64,000 bases of DNA from Gemmata massiliana (GCA_000531095.1 HG799463.1:1184545-1248544), one strand, 5' to 3'; counted from the stretch's first letter, positions 1 through 9,288 are shown. Translations and numbers: made by a program. Notes: generated from the sequence alone by a model not told the origin.

Positions 1-100
1 ATGGTTCGGTCCCCCCTTCCTTCTTAGGGAAGGGGGTTAGGGGGTTAGGTTGTCTTTGCTCCCCCTTCCCTTCAGGGAGGGGGGCTGGGAGGGTAGGTTG
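1..100. repeat. Palindromic insertion element, copy 1 (inside glpK, truncated by window edge)
   Basis: Purine/pyrimidine-polarised element whose right boundary is taggttg at 94-100. On the coding (minus) strand it begins caacct and contains two hairpin units (ctccctgaagggaag and cccttccctaagaaggaaggg). The second unit is shared with the copies at 13741, 17697, 31176, 42471 and 62960. It interrupts glpK at a codon boundary. Its left end lies outside the window, so its length and frame effect cannot be determined. Confidence 0.85.
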
Positions 101-1291
101 CCCCCGTTCGGCCGCGTCGATCAAATCCGCCACCTGGAACGCGACGCCTTCCAGTGCCGCGCGCCCCAAATCGGCTGCGGTCGTCGCCCGTGTCAGTCCG
201 AAGATCACCCCGCGGGCTTCGGGAACCCAGTGCGGCGCCCCCAAGCCCACGAACCCCGGTACAAATAGCACCGGTTCCGCGGGGTTCGATTCCTTCGCGA
301 GCCGCTCCACTTCCGCCGACGACTTGAACAGGTGAAGCCCGTCGCGGAGCCACTGCACCGCGGCCCCCGCGATGAACACGGCGCCCTCAAGGGCGTACTT
401 GGGGCGTGCGTTGGTCATCGCGGCCACGGTGGTAAGCAACTTGTGTTTCGACTGTACCGCGGTTTCACCCGTGTGGAGCAGGTAGAACGCCCCCGTACCG
501 TAGGTACACTTCGCCTCGCCGGGGGTGAAGCAGCCCTGCCCGAAGAGCGCGGCCTGCTGATCGCCCGCGACGCCGCGGATCGGTACGCCGTCGGGGAGAA
601 AGTCCAACCCCTTCGTGACGCCGTACTCGGCCACGCTCGGCTTCACGTCCGGCAGCGCGGCGCGGGGTACACCGAAGTAGCGGAGCAGTTCGTCGTCCCA
701 CTGCATCGTGTGGATGTTAAACAGCAGCGTGCGGCTCGCGTTGGTCGCGTCGGTGGCGTGAACTGTGCCACCTGTAAGCCGCCAGATGAGGAAGGAATCG
801 ACCGTGCCGAACGCCAGTTCCCCGCGGTCCGCAACGACCTTCAGCAGCGGCGCGCGGTCGAGGAGCCACCGGAGCTTCGTGCCCGAAAAGTACGGGTCGA
901 GCACGAGCCCGGTCTTCGCGGTCAGCATCGGCTGATCGGCCGCGTGCTCGCGGCAAAAGTCGGTGGTGCGGCGGTCCTGCCACACGATCGCACGGTGAAC
1001 CGGGCGCCCGGTGGCCCGGTCCCACGCGACCGCCGTTTCGCGCTGGTTGGTGATCCCGATCGCGGCCACAGACCTGGCGTCGCGCCCCGACCGCGCGAGC
1101 GCCTCGCGCACCGTGCGCGCGACCGAGTACCAGATGTCTTCCGGTTCGTGCTCCACCCAACCGTCGTGCGGGTAGTGCTGTTCGATTTCCTGCTGCGCGG
1201 TGCCGAGCACGTCGAACGTTTTTGCGTCGTACACCACGGCGCGCGAACTGGTGGTTCCCTGGTCGATTGCGAGAATAACGGGAGAGGACAT
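1..1291 (-). CDS. glpK: Glycerol kinase, 5' part (cut by window edge and interrupted by a repeat element)
   Basis: Phosphorylates glycerol to glycerol-3-phosphate with ATP in the cytoplasm (FGGY kinase family). The start is ATG at 1291; the N-terminus reads MSSPVILAIDQGTTSSRAVV, the classic phosphate-binding segment. Family blocks continue through WVEHEPEDIW, ITNQRETAVAWD, a TGLVLDPYFSGTKLRWLLD segment, GDQQAALFGQGC and the conserved LEGVAFQVADL near residue 385. After exactly 397 codons (AAERG) the sequence enters a palindromic element at position 100 and stays open through it to the window edge (QPTLPAPLPEG, then PNPLTPFPKKEGG). About 100 C-terminal residues, including the second conserved sugar-kinase signature, are still missing and would have to lie left of the window. 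Upstream runs the FGE kinase, also leftward. Confidence 0.93.
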   Translation of the reverse strand, partial: MSSPVILAIDQGTTSSRAVVYDAKTFDVLGTAQQEIEQHYPHDGWVEHEPEDIWYSVARTVREALARSGRDARSVAAIGITNQRETAVAWDRATGRPVHRAIVWQDRRTTDFCREHAADQPMLTAKTGLVLDPYFSGTKLRWLLDRAPLLKVVADRGELAFGTVDSFLIWRLTGGTVHATDATNASRTLLFNIHTMQWDDELLRYFGVPRAALPDVKPSVAEYGVTKGLDFLPDGVPIRGVAGDQQAALFGQGCFTPGEAKCTYGTGAFYLLHTGETAVQSKHKLLTTVAAMTNARPKYALEGAVFIAGAAVQWLRDGLHLFKSSAEVERLAKESNPAEPVLFVPGFVGLGAPHWVPEARGVIFGLTRATTAADLGRAALEGVAFQVADLIDAAERGQPTLPAPLPEGKGEQRQPNPLTPFPKKEGGTEP

Positions 1292-1384
1292 CGAACGGCT
1301 CCGGCAAAGGTCCAGTGTTCGCGGCTCATGGTATCATTGCCGGACCGCGAGCGACACTACCAATGCCGGTTCCTCACGTTCCGT

Positions 1385-4300
1385 TCACCCGACCGCGCAC
1401 AGGAACCGGTCCGCCTTGTCGCGAAGCGGAACGCGGTCCGGAGCCGGGGTCGGCACGCGGCGCGGTGTCGGAGCGACCGGGAGCCCACTCGGGGCGGGTT
1501 TGACTCGCGCCAGACGCGACTTGGCCTCCGCGAGACGCGCGTCGGCGTGGTCCAGTAGCTCCCGACGATCGGCTCCAAGTTCGACGCGAAACGCGACCAG
1601 TTCGCGTTCCTCCGAGCGCTGCTTCACGAGTTCCTCGAGCCGTTCGATCACAGCCGGCTTGTCCCCCTCGGCTTCCGCCAACTTGATACGTGCCTCGGTC
1701 CACTCGGCCTCCGCAACTAGGGCATCGAGCTTGCTGGCAAGGCCACCCTCGAACCGCTTCTTCACGTATTCCAGAGCGCGCCCTTTGGCCGCCACCGCGT
1801 CGCGCAGCGGTTGCACGACTTCGGAGGCAGGCGCCGATTTGGGCTCCTCGGATTTCGCCTTCAAGTTACTAATCGCCACCCGGAACCCGCTGCGGGCGTG
1901 ACTGTACCCCGCTTTGCCGATCCGGTAGCGCGCCGCGGAACGAGACAGCCAGTACGAGGACACGGCCGTACCGCCGCGGTGAACCAGTTCACGGTTCGAG
2001 TCGAGCGCAAGTTCCGAAACGTTGCCCAACATATCGAACAAGCCGAACGGGTTGGGTTCCCTTCCGCCCACCGCGTGGCTCCGATCGTCAGAATTCGTCT
2101 TGATCCACTCGTAGGTTTCCAGCGCCGAGGGTTCCGCTCCGCAATACCAGGGAGTCGTGGTCCCCGCGCGGCACGCGAACTCCCATTGCCCCTCGGACGG
2201 GACGACGTAGGTCCGGCCCTCTTTCTGACTGAGCCAGGCGCAGAACGCTTGCGCGTCGGCCAGCGTTACGAACACGACCGGGTGCTTGCGCGAGGGCACA
2301 TACACCGTGTTCTTCCAGGTGTATTCGGGCTTCTGAACGTCCCGGCCAGTGTTTTTGTCCCAGGCCCAACCGCCCCGGCCGCTCGCTTCCGCCGTCGTGA
2401 CGTAGCCCGTTTGCGTCACGAACAGCTCGAACTGCTCGCTCGTGACTTCGTGGGAACCCAAATAGAACGGGGCGCCAATTGTTATCACCTTGGCGGGCGC
2501 CTCACGTTGGATCTCCTGATGCTCCCACTCCTCCGGGTCTACCATCCTGAGCACAGGTGCAGTCGCAACTGGCTCGGGTTTGCGGCCCTCCTGTACGCTC
2601 CCGGGTGGGATGAGCCGGAACTTCATACCGACGGAATTGGTGTGTTCGACCGGCAGAACGAGATGACGCGACCAGGCTCTTTGGTGCTCGTTCGCTTGAA
2701 TCGCGTCGAACGGGGCAGTAGCGGGCGACGGTTCGGGGTCCGCGATGTGATCGGTGCGTTGAGGGTTGTCGCGCATGACGACCCGAATGGTGACCCGCTC
2801 GCCGCGCTTGATCTCGAACCCCGGTGCGCGGTCGGCGCTCGTCCGCGACGAGTGACCGGTGAGCACGCCGTGCGTCGCGATCTTCCAGTGCTCCGCGGTC
2901 CGCTTGAGTGAGGCGAACCCCGGTTCGAGTTTGTACTTGCCCGGCGGCAGTTTGATCTTCGGGTGCTGGCTCACATCGAACCAGTCGGTGACCGCGTCGT
3001 CACCCTGGTGAACAATCACCGACACCAGCTCGGGGTCCGGGACGATTTCGACTTCGCCCTGATTGCCCACGTACAAAGCAAGTGGACCGAACTCAACAAC
3101 GCTGGAGCACACGATTAGCAAGGCCAAAGCCGCTACGAAAGGAACCCAGCTCCGCGGCGCCGGTGTTTTTGGGCGCGCGTGTTTGACCGGTGCCCCCGCG
3201 GGTACAGGCCCCGGCGACTTGGGAGAGGGAACCGACCCAACCGAGCGAAGCGCGATCGGCGCGCACACGAGAAGGGTGAAAACTGACAACGCCAGCCCCG
3301 GGTCCGGTATAAGCGCGGCTAAAGGAATGGCGAAGGCGATCACACCCGTGGCCCACATTGCGAGCCAGGGCGCGGTAGGCGCGAGTTTGCCGGCGGGAAT
3401 GCGCGCGACGTCCACTAACGTGCTGTGTTCCTGTAACTGGCGCTCGCAGTCGGCGAGTACGGCGGCCACTTCCTTCGCGCTCTGGTACCGCTGGTCCGGG
3501 TCTTTCGCGTGCAGCTTCTCCACGATCCGGCACAGCCACTCCGGTATCTCGGGAATGACCTCCCGGATCGGGCGCGGGTCTTCGTCGCAGACGCGCTTCA
3601 GCACGGCCAGCGTCCCGCTCGCGCGGAACGGCGGGCGCCCGGCGCACATCACGTAGATCACGCTCCCGAGGCTGAACAGGTCCGCGCGGTGGTCGAGGGT
3701 GTCGCCCCGTGCCTGTTCTGGGGCCATGTACATCGGCGTCCCGGCCACGATCCCGCTCTGCGAAATGCTCGCGTCGTCCGCGGCCCGCGCGAGGCCGAAA
3801 TCGGTGAGTTTCACGTGTTGGTTCGGGCCGCCGATCAGCACGTTGGAGGGCTTGATGTCGCGGTGAACCAGCCCCTGTGCGTGTGCGGCCGCCAGTCCCT
3901 CGGCGAGCTGCCGACTGATCCGCAGGATCTCCGCCACGTCCAACGGTCCGGCGCGGTCGAGGCGCTGTTGGAGCGTTTCGCCGGGCACGAACTCCATCAC
4001 CAGGAACGGGAGCGGGAGTTCCTCGACCGCGTGGACCTGGACCACGTTCTCGTGTCGGATTTGGGCCGACGACCGGGCCTCGCGGATGAACCGCTTGCGC
4101 GCCGGCGACGTGGTCGCCATTTGCGGCGCGAGCACTTTCACCGCGACCACCCGTTGCAGCACGTCGTCGAACGCGCGGAACACGATCCCGAACCCGCCGC
4201 GCCCCAACACTTCGAGCACCTCGTAGTGCCCGATGCGCCCGAGTGAATCGGGGCGCGTAGGCGGTGCGAGAAACCGGAGCGCCTCGTCTGTGTCGGCAAG

Positions 4301-4525
4301 GCCAACGGCCTCGTGCGCCACGGTACGTGCATCGGCGCGGTCCGGATCGGGCGCAGCGACCGCGGGGTGTTCGAGGAAGGAGCCAGCGCCCTCGTGTGCG
4401 CTGAGCAGCCGTTCGATCCGCTGTCGGCGTTTCACGTCACCGGCACAGGCGCCAACCAAATACGTGGCCCGTTCGACCGGATCGGTCTTTTCGAGCGCGG
4501 CCGCGAAGATCGTTTCATCGGTCAT
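1385..4525 (-). CDS. Ser/Thr protein kinase with C-terminal formylglycine-generating-enzyme-like (FGE/SUMF1) domain
   Basis: About 1046 residues. An N-terminal planctomycete leader (MTDETIFAAALE...) precedes a Hanks-type kinase domain at about residues 98-365. It has P-loop GRGGFGIVF, VAVKVL lysine, catalytic HRDIKPSNVL, DFGLARA and APEQARG, so it should be active. Two or more hydrophobic segments at about residues 390-480 place the kinase inside and the rest outside the membrane. Residues about 620-870 form an FGE/SUMF1-type domain (NSVGMKFRLIPPG, PVVFVTLADAQAFCAWLS, PSEGQWEFACRAG, FGLFDMLGNVSEL, RSGFRVA). A charged coiled-coil tail with a Pro-rich end follows. ATG at 4525 is preferred over upstream TTG at 4558. 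It lies 131 bp downstream of the ECF sigma gene on the same strand, a pairing common in planctomycetes. Substrate unknown. Confidence 0.93.
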   Translation of the reverse strand: MTDETIFAAALEKTDPVERATYLVGACAGDVKRRQRIERLLSAHEGAGSFLEHPAVAAPDPDRADARTVAHEAVGLADTDEALRFLAPPTRPDSLGRIGHYEVLEVLGRGGFGIVFRAFDDVLQRVVAVKVLAPQMATTSPARKRFIREARSSAQIRHENVVQVHAVEELPLPFLVMEFVPGETLQQRLDRAGPLDVAEILRISRQLAEGLAAAHAQGLVHRDIKPSNVLIGGPNQHVKLTDFGLARAADDASISQSGIVAGTPMYMAPEQARGDTLDHRADLFSLGSVIYVMCAGRPPFRASGTLAVLKRVCDEDPRPIREVIPEIPEWLCRIVEKLHAKDPDQRYQSAKEVAAVLADCERQLQEHSTLVDVARIPAGKLAPTAPWLAMWATGVIAFAIPLAALIPDPGLALSVFTLLVCAPIALRSVGSVPSPKSPGPVPAGAPVKHARPKTPAPRSWVPFVAALALLIVCSSVVEFGPLALYVGNQGEVEIVPDPELVSVIVHQGDDAVTDWFDVSQHPKIKLPPGKYKLEPGFASLKRTAEHWKIATHGVLTGHSSRTSADRAPGFEIKRGERVTIRVVMRDNPQRTDHIADPEPSPATAPFDAIQANEHQRAWSRHLVLPVEHTNSVGMKFRLIPPGSVQEGRKPEPVATAPVLRMVDPEEWEHQEIQREAPAKVITIGAPFYLGSHEVTSEQFELFVTQTGYVTTAEASGRGGWAWDKNTGRDVQKPEYTWKNTVYVPSRKHPVVFVTLADAQAFCAWLSQKEGRTYVVPSEGQWEFACRAGTTTPWYCGAEPSALETYEWIKTNSDDRSHAVGGREPNPFGLFDMLGNVSELALDSNRELVHRGGTAVSSYWLSRSAARYRIGKAGYSHARSGFRVAISNLKAKSEEPKSAPASEVVQPLRDAVAAKGRALEYVKKRFEGGLASKLDALVAEAEWTEARIKLAEAEGDKPAVIERLEELVKQRSEERELVAFRVELGADRRELLDHADARLAEAKSRLARVKPAPSGLPVAPTPRRVPTPAPDRVPLRDKADRFLCAVG

Positions 4526-4656
4526 GGCGGATTCCCACAAAGAGCGAGGCACCCTCAATGCGAGAACGGGGTCGAAGGTGGCTCACAGAATTTCGGAATC
4601 CCGCAACACAACTGCGCAACAAAGGCAAAATTGCCACGATTGTCGATGGTGCAGCG

Positions 4657-5226
4657 CTAGTTCGCCTCTTCTCGTTGCGGCAACTCCCCGCTCATCCGCT
4701 GATACAACCACGCCTTGCTGAACACCCAGTGACGTTTCGCAGTGGCCGGGGAAATCTCCATCGCGTCGGCCGCTTGCTCGATGGTCATTCCCACGAAGTA
4801 CCGAAGTTTCACGAGTTCGGCTTTCTGCGGGTCGAGGAGCGCGAATTCGTTGAGCGCCTCATCGAGCGCGACCAGATCCTCGTCCGGGCGCGGGGCGGCG
4901 ATGGGCACGTCTTCCGCGTCGAGGCGGTTCAGGTCGCCGCCGTGTTTCGCGGTCCGCTTCTTGCGGGCGGCATCGACGAGAATCCGGCGCATCGTTTCGG
5001 CCGCGGCCGCGAAGAAGTGCCCGCGGTGGTCGAATTGTTGGTCGTGCCCGAGTCGCAGGTACGCCTCGTGAACGAGCGCAGTGGCTTCGAGCATGTGCCC
5101 GGGCTTCTCGGACGCGAGCTTCGCCGCCGCGAGCCGACGCAACTCGTCGTACACGAGCGGGAGCAGTTCCGCGGCCCCGGCCCGGCCCGCCCGAACGTCG
5201 TCCAGAACGCGGGTGATCTCATTCAT
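4657..5226 (-). CDS. ECF-type RNA polymerase sigma factor (TIGR02999-like planctomycete group)
   Basis: 189-residue sigma-70 family protein. The region 2 signature is ELLPLVYDELRRLAAAKL, followed by HMLEATALVHEAYLRL, GHFFAAAAETMRRILVD and ARKKRTAKHGGD. The region 4 helix-turn-helix is near the C-terminus (GMTIEQAADAMEISPATAKR). The GHFFAAAAETMRRILVD block is typical of the ECF group widespread in Planctomycetota and Acidobacteria, which is often encoded next to Ser/Thr kinases. Start chosen at ATG 5226 (MNEITRVL). It precedes the FGE kinase on the same strand and is probably co-transcribed; the kinase may control the sigma factor or the reverse. No anti-sigma gene is visible. Confidence 0.93.
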   Translation of the reverse strand: MNEITRVLDDVRAGRAGAAELLPLVYDELRRLAAAKLASEKPGHMLEATALVHEAYLRLGHDQQFDHRGHFFAAAAETMRRILVDAARKKRTAKHGGDLNRLDAEDVPIAAPRPDEDLVALDEALNEFALLDPQKAELVKLRYFVGMTIEQAADAMEISPATAKRHWVFSKAWLYQRMSGELPQREEAN

Positions 5227-5554
5227 GGGATTGAGGATAAACGTCGCGGCCAATTCGAGCAACCACCACTGCGAACCGCGTCCCGATGATGAATGCGTCT
5301 TGAAAGGGCGGCGGAAGTTTGGCCCCGCGCGAACAAAAGATGAAAGTCAGCGCGGTTCTCACATCTAACGTTTGACACCGGCCCCCGGTTCTGGCATCCT
5401 GACTTTTACGCGGGCTCAACATTCCGCCCGCCCAACATTCAAAATTCAAATAGGGCCACAGCGGGTTGGCGGGTCGGCGTTTCGGCAATACCATCTCCCC
5501 CGAAGCGCTTGAAACCGAAACTCGCGCGGCAGCTATCACCTCAGGGTTCCCGGA
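5227..5554. other. Intergenic region between divergent sigma factor and kinase genes
   Basis: About 330 bp separating the leftward ECF sigma gene from the rightward kinase gene. It should hold both promoters. It is locally less GC-rich (around 5400-5470, e.g. aacattcaaaattcaaatag). No coding potential with conserved sequence, no repeat and no clear operator was recognised. Confidence 0.5.
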
Positions 5555-6793
5555 ATGCCCGAACCCCCTCGTACCGGCGACGCCGTTCTCGCACTCGTGC
5601 GGCGCGCAGAAGTCGCGGACGACGATGCACTCACCGGGTTTCTCACGCGGTCCGGACCGATCCCGTCCACCGCGCCCGATACGGCCACCCGGCTCATCCA
5701 GGCGGGCATTCTCACGCCGTTCCAAGCCAAGTTGATCCTCCAGGGCAAGCACAAGGGCTTCAAACTCGGGCCGTACCGCATCCTGAACCAGATCGGCGCG
5801 GGCGGAATGGGCACCGTGTACCTCGCGGAGCACGCGGCACTGCGCCGAAAGGTCGCACTGAAGGTGCTACCGGGTAAACAGTCGCTCGACCCGGCCAACG
5901 TGGAGCGGTTCTACCGAGAAGCCCGCGCCGCAGCCGCCCTCGACCACCCGAACATCGTTCACGCTTACGACGTCGTGTGCGATCGGGGTACGCACTTCCT
6001 CGTGTTCGAGTACATCGACGGCGAAACCCTCGATCGGCTGCTCGCCACACGCGGGCGGTTGCCCGTCGGCCAGGCCGTCAGTTACGTGGTTCAGGCCGCC
6101 GCGGGGCTCCAGCACGCACACGACAAGGGCGTCGCCCACCGCGACATCAAGCCCGCGAACCTGCTCGTCGGGCGCGACGGGATCGTGAAGGTACTCGACC
6201 TCGGACTCGCGGAGTTTTTTGAAGACTCCAGCACGAAACTCGGCGCGAGCAACAACGCGATGGGCACGACGGACTACGTCGCCCCAGAACAGCTCCGCGG
6301 GTGTATCGCTGCCGATCACCGCGCCGACATTTACAACCTCGGGGCCACGCTCTACCACCTGCTCACCGGCCAGCCACCGTTTACAGGAACGACCGCGGCG
6401 AAGATGATCGCGCACCAGTTGTCGCCCGTTCCGCCGGCACACGACATCTGCGACGACGTGCCCGAAGCGCTGTCCAACGTCGTCGAAATCATGCTCGCGA
6501 AAGACCCCGCGGACCGCTACCAAACGGCTGCCGAAGCGGTTCAGGCGCTGCTGCCGTTCATGAACACCCCGGACCGCCGCGGGATGGCGTCCGGGAAGCT
6601 CCCGCCGCTCGCCGCGGCCGCTGTGCAAGAAAGTACGGCCGGGCTGGAAGTAGCGCCGATCCTCGAAGCGATCGACACCGCCGCCGCGCTCGCCCGGGCG
6701 CAGCGCATTACGCGATGGGCCGTCACCGGGATGATCGCGGGCATCCTGTTCGGAATCATTTCGCTCACAGCGGCGCTCGTCATGTGCCAGTAA
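5555..6793 (+). CDS. Membrane-anchored Ser/Thr protein kinase
   Basis: 412 residues. A short N-terminal segment (about 1-70, helical; TRLIQAGILTPFQAKLILQG is a motif common before planctomycete kinase domains) leads into a Hanks kinase domain at about 70-340. Features are GAGGMGTVYLAEH, VALKVL, VAHRDIKPANLLV and an atypical magnesium motif VLDLGLAEF (DLG instead of DFG), with APEQLRG following. One C-terminal transmembrane helix (about 388-410, MIAGILFGIISLTAALVM) ends the protein with almost no extracytoplasmic part, so this is a tail-anchored kinase without a sensor domain. ATG 5555 is the first in-frame start that includes the leader. It diverges from the sigma/FGE-kinase pair. Confidence 0.93.
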   Translation: MPEPPRTGDAVLALVRRAEVADDDALTGFLTRSGPIPSTAPDTATRLIQAGILTPFQAKLILQGKHKGFKLGPYRILNQIGAGGMGTVYLAEHAALRRKVALKVLPGKQSLDPANVERFYREARAAAALDHPNIVHAYDVVCDRGTHFLVFEYIDGETLDRLLATRGRLPVGQAVSYVVQAAAGLQHAHDKGVAHRDIKPANLLVGRDGIVKVLDLGLAEFFEDSSTKLGASNNAMGTTDYVAPEQLRGCIAADHRADIYNLGATLYHLLTGQPPFTGTTAAKMIAHQLSPVPPAHDICDDVPEALSNVVEIMLAKDPADRYQTAAEAVQALLPFMNTPDRRGMASGKLPPLAAAAVQESTAGLEVAPILEAIDTAAALARAQRITRWAVTGMIAGILFGIISLTAALVMCQ

Positions 6794-6993
6794 CGGTAGC
6801 TCCGTAGCACGAATAATTACAAACCCTCGCCCTGAAATAAGATCCGCTATTCAGAGCTGTGACGCCGCGACCGCGTGCCGACGCAAAAGCTCCCCACGCC
6901 CTTTCGCTAAATCCGCACGTCCCGCATTCCGCGCGAATTCGCCCGCCCCCGAAAGCCGATACACCTTGGACATTGTGTCTTTTGAGGTGCGAA

Positions 6994-8886
6994 ATGGACT
7001 TCGCGTTCTCCCGTCGTGGGCTGATGCAGGGTGCGGCCGCTGTGGGCGGAGCTTTGGCCGCCGGCGCTGCGAATGCTGGCCCCATTGCGCACGTCCGCGA
7101 AGCGCGGCACCCGGGCTGGGTGTTCGGCCGCATGACCGGCGCCGAAGCTCTGTGCGCGGCACTGCTCGCGGAGAACGTCGGATGCGTGTACGGCATTCCT
7201 GGCGCGCAAGAAAACGAACTGTGGGACACCTTCAAAGAAAAAGGCATTCCGTACCTGCTCGTCACCCACGAGTTCTCCGCCGCGTGCATGGCTGATGGCT
7301 ACACACGCAGCACCGGGAAGCCCGGCGTACTGTGCGTCGTTCCCGGTCCGGGAGTGACTAACTCACTGACCGGATTGGGCGAAGCACTGCTGGACTCTTC
7401 GCCGCTCGTGGCAATCGTCGGCGATGTGGCGAACGGCGAGAAGGCGAAGCCGTTTCAGGTTCACGCGCTGAATCAGGTCGATTTGCTCAAGCCGGTGTGC
7501 AAGTGCGTGTACCAGGTGCAGACGGTCGCGCAGATTGCAGCCGCGGTGCGCCAGGCGTTCATCACCGCCACTCAGGGCGAACCGGGACCGGTCGCGGTAG
7601 TGGTGCCGTACAACCTGTTCATCGAAGCACACGACTTCCGCACTCCCCCGCCCGCGATTCCGGCACCACCCTTCGATGACACTGCGTTCGAGCGCGCGCT
7701 GCCGTTCCTGGCGGACAAGAAGCACCGCGTCGGCATTTACGCGGGCGCCGGGTGCATGGAGTACGGGGCGGAACTCACCGCAGTCGCAGAACTGCTCCAG
7801 GCTCCCGTAGCCACGAGCGTCTCGGGGCGCGGGGTCATTAGCGACTCACACCCGCTCGCAGTCGGGTGGGGATTCGGCCCGCACGCCAGCGCGGTCGCGG
7901 AAACGGTGTTTGCTGGCGAAAAGAAGCACCCGCTGAAATCGGGCGTTGACACGCTCCTCGCGATCGGGGTGAAGTTCAGCGAAGTCTCCACCGGTTACTA
8001 CGGTAACCCGCAACCCAAGCACGTCATTCACGTCGACGCGAACCCGTGCAACCTGGGCCGCATTCTGAAGACGGACGTGTGCGTCCACGCGGACGCGGGC
8101 ACCTTCTTGGGGCGCCTGCTCGCGTGCGGGGACACGCTCCGGCGCGCGGAAGACAAGTGGCTCGTGAATCACATCCGCACGCTGAAGGCCGACGCCGCGA
8201 AAGAACTCTGCAACATCCCGCAACCGAAGTGCGGCGTCGACCCGCTCGCGACCGTCGCCGCGCTCCGCAAGGTGCTCCCGGCGGACGCGATGCTCTTTAC
8301 CGACGTGAGCGTGACGGAGCACCTCGCGGCCGAGCACTTCCGCGTGTGCCAACCACGCACGTACTTCAACCCGGTCGACAATCAGGCGATGGGGTGGAGC
8401 GTCCCGGCCGCACTCGGCGCCCAGCGCGTGCATTACGGGAAGACGGTCGCGACGCTCACCGGCGACGGGTGCCTGCTCATGAGCGCGATGGAGATCACCA
8501 CCGCGGCGCGCGAGCACCTACCGGTGAAGTTCGTGATTCTCGACGACCAGGCGTATCACTACATGCAGATGTTGCAGAAGCCCGCGTACCTGCGGACCAC
8601 GGCCACGATCCTCACCCGGCTCGACTACAAGGCCCTGGCACAGGCGTTCGGGGTGGCCTTCGTGGAAGTGACCTCGCACGCAGACCTGGAGCCGAAGCTC
8701 CGCGGCGCGGTGTGCCACGACGGACCGGTTCTGGTTCGCGTGCTCACCGACTACAGCACGCGCAAGGTGCGATGGGTGGACGCCGTCCGGGCGCGGTACA
8801 CTAAAGAACTGACCGCGGCGCAAAAGGCGCGGTTCCTGGCTCGCATCGGCTCGCGCGCGATCCAGTTAGAGAAGAAGAACGACTAA
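6994..8886 (+). CDS. Thiamine-diphosphate-dependent enzyme (acetolactate synthase-like) with Tat signal
   Basis: 630 residues. The start ATG 6994 has gaggtg 8 bases upstream. The first 28 residues form a twin-arginine signal (SRRGLMQGAAAVGG...AGAANAG). The mature part is a three-domain ThDP enzyme. The PYR domain starts near residue 45 (MTGAEALCAALLAEN, GIPGAQENELWD, VTHEFSAACMADGYTRSTG with the ThDP-activating Glu, VVPGPGVTNSLTG). The central domain spans about 235-370. The PP domain has the diphosphate/Mg motif GDGCLLMSAMEITTAA ending in VILDDQAYHYMQ, where the usual Asn-Asn is Asp-Asp. Family members include acetolactate synthase, sulfoacetaldehyde acetyltransferase and oxalyl-CoA decarboxylase types; the substrate cannot be assigned. 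A Tat signal on a ThDP enzyme implies folding with cofactor before export. A small membrane protein follows 18 bp downstream. Confidence 0.88.
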   Translation: MDFAFSRRGLMQGAAAVGGALAAGAANAGPIAHVREARHPGWVFGRMTGAEALCAALLAENVGCVYGIPGAQENELWDTFKEKGIPYLLVTHEFSAACMADGYTRSTGKPGVLCVVPGPGVTNSLTGLGEALLDSSPLVAIVGDVANGEKAKPFQVHALNQVDLLKPVCKCVYQVQTVAQIAAAVRQAFITATQGEPGPVAVVVPYNLFIEAHDFRTPPPAIPAPPFDDTAFERALPFLADKKHRVGIYAGAGCMEYGAELTAVAELLQAPVATSVSGRGVISDSHPLAVGWGFGPHASAVAETVFAGEKKHPLKSGVDTLLAIGVKFSEVSTGYYGNPQPKHVIHVDANPCNLGRILKTDVCVHADAGTFLGRLLACGDTLRRAEDKWLVNHIRTLKADAAKELCNIPQPKCGVDPLATVAALRKVLPADAMLFTDVSVTEHLAAEHFRVCQPRTYFNPVDNQAMGWSVPAALGAQRVHYGKTVATLTGDGCLLMSAMEITTAAREHLPVKFVILDDQAYHYMQMLQKPAYLRTTATILTRLDYKALAQAFGVAFVEVTSHADLEPKLRGAVCHDGPVLVRVLTDYSTRKVRWVDAVRARYTKELTAAQKARFLARIGSRAIQLEKKND

Positions 8887-8904
8887 ACCGCGAACAGGTG
8901 TGCG

Positions 8905-9288
8905 ATGTCCGAAGACGATTTCGTTCCACCTTCGACCAGTTCCGCGCTCGCGCTGTCGCCGGGCACGGGCGGCGGGCTCGCGGGGCTGGCGATCGGCTGC
9001 ACGCTACTGATTTCTGCGTGCGTGCTGATGGTGTTCAACGTGATCCTGTTCGGCCGGGGACTGGTCGACGTCCCGCGCGACCTCGCCCAGTACGGCGGAC
9101 TGATCGGAACCACGGGCGTCGCAATTCTTGGTCTAATCGCGGTGATTATTAGCGTTCGGAGTTGGTCCGCGGCCCGGCAAAGCGGCGAATCGGTCGCGCT
9201 GAATGTCGCCGCGACCGCGGCCAGCCTCGTCGGGCTGGTCGCGTGGCTGATCGCGGGAATCGACCTGATGATGATTCTGCTCAAGTAG
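8905..9288 (+). CDS. Small membrane protein, unknown function
   Basis: 127 residues with three hydrophobic helices (about 24-50, 65-82 and 102-126), a Ser/Thr/Pro-rich N-terminus and a short charged loop (SVRSWSAARQSGE). Not recognised as a named family. ATG 8905 lies 18 bp after the ThDP enzyme stop with aggtgtgcg just before it, so the two are probably co-transcribed. It might be a membrane partner of that enzyme, but nothing in the sequence proves it. Confidence 0.7.
   Translation: MSEDDFVPPSTSSALALSPGTGGGLAGLAIGCTLLISACVLMVFNVILFGRGLVDVPRDLAQYGGLIGTTGVAILGLIAVIISVRSWSAARQSGESVALNVAATAASLVGLVAWLIAGIDLMMILLK

Noticed and set aside
332-1558. Long plus-strand open frame (408 codons) over glpK
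   Set aside because: Arg/Val-rich, low-complexity protein opposite a clear glycerol kinase; a GC-rich shadow frame.
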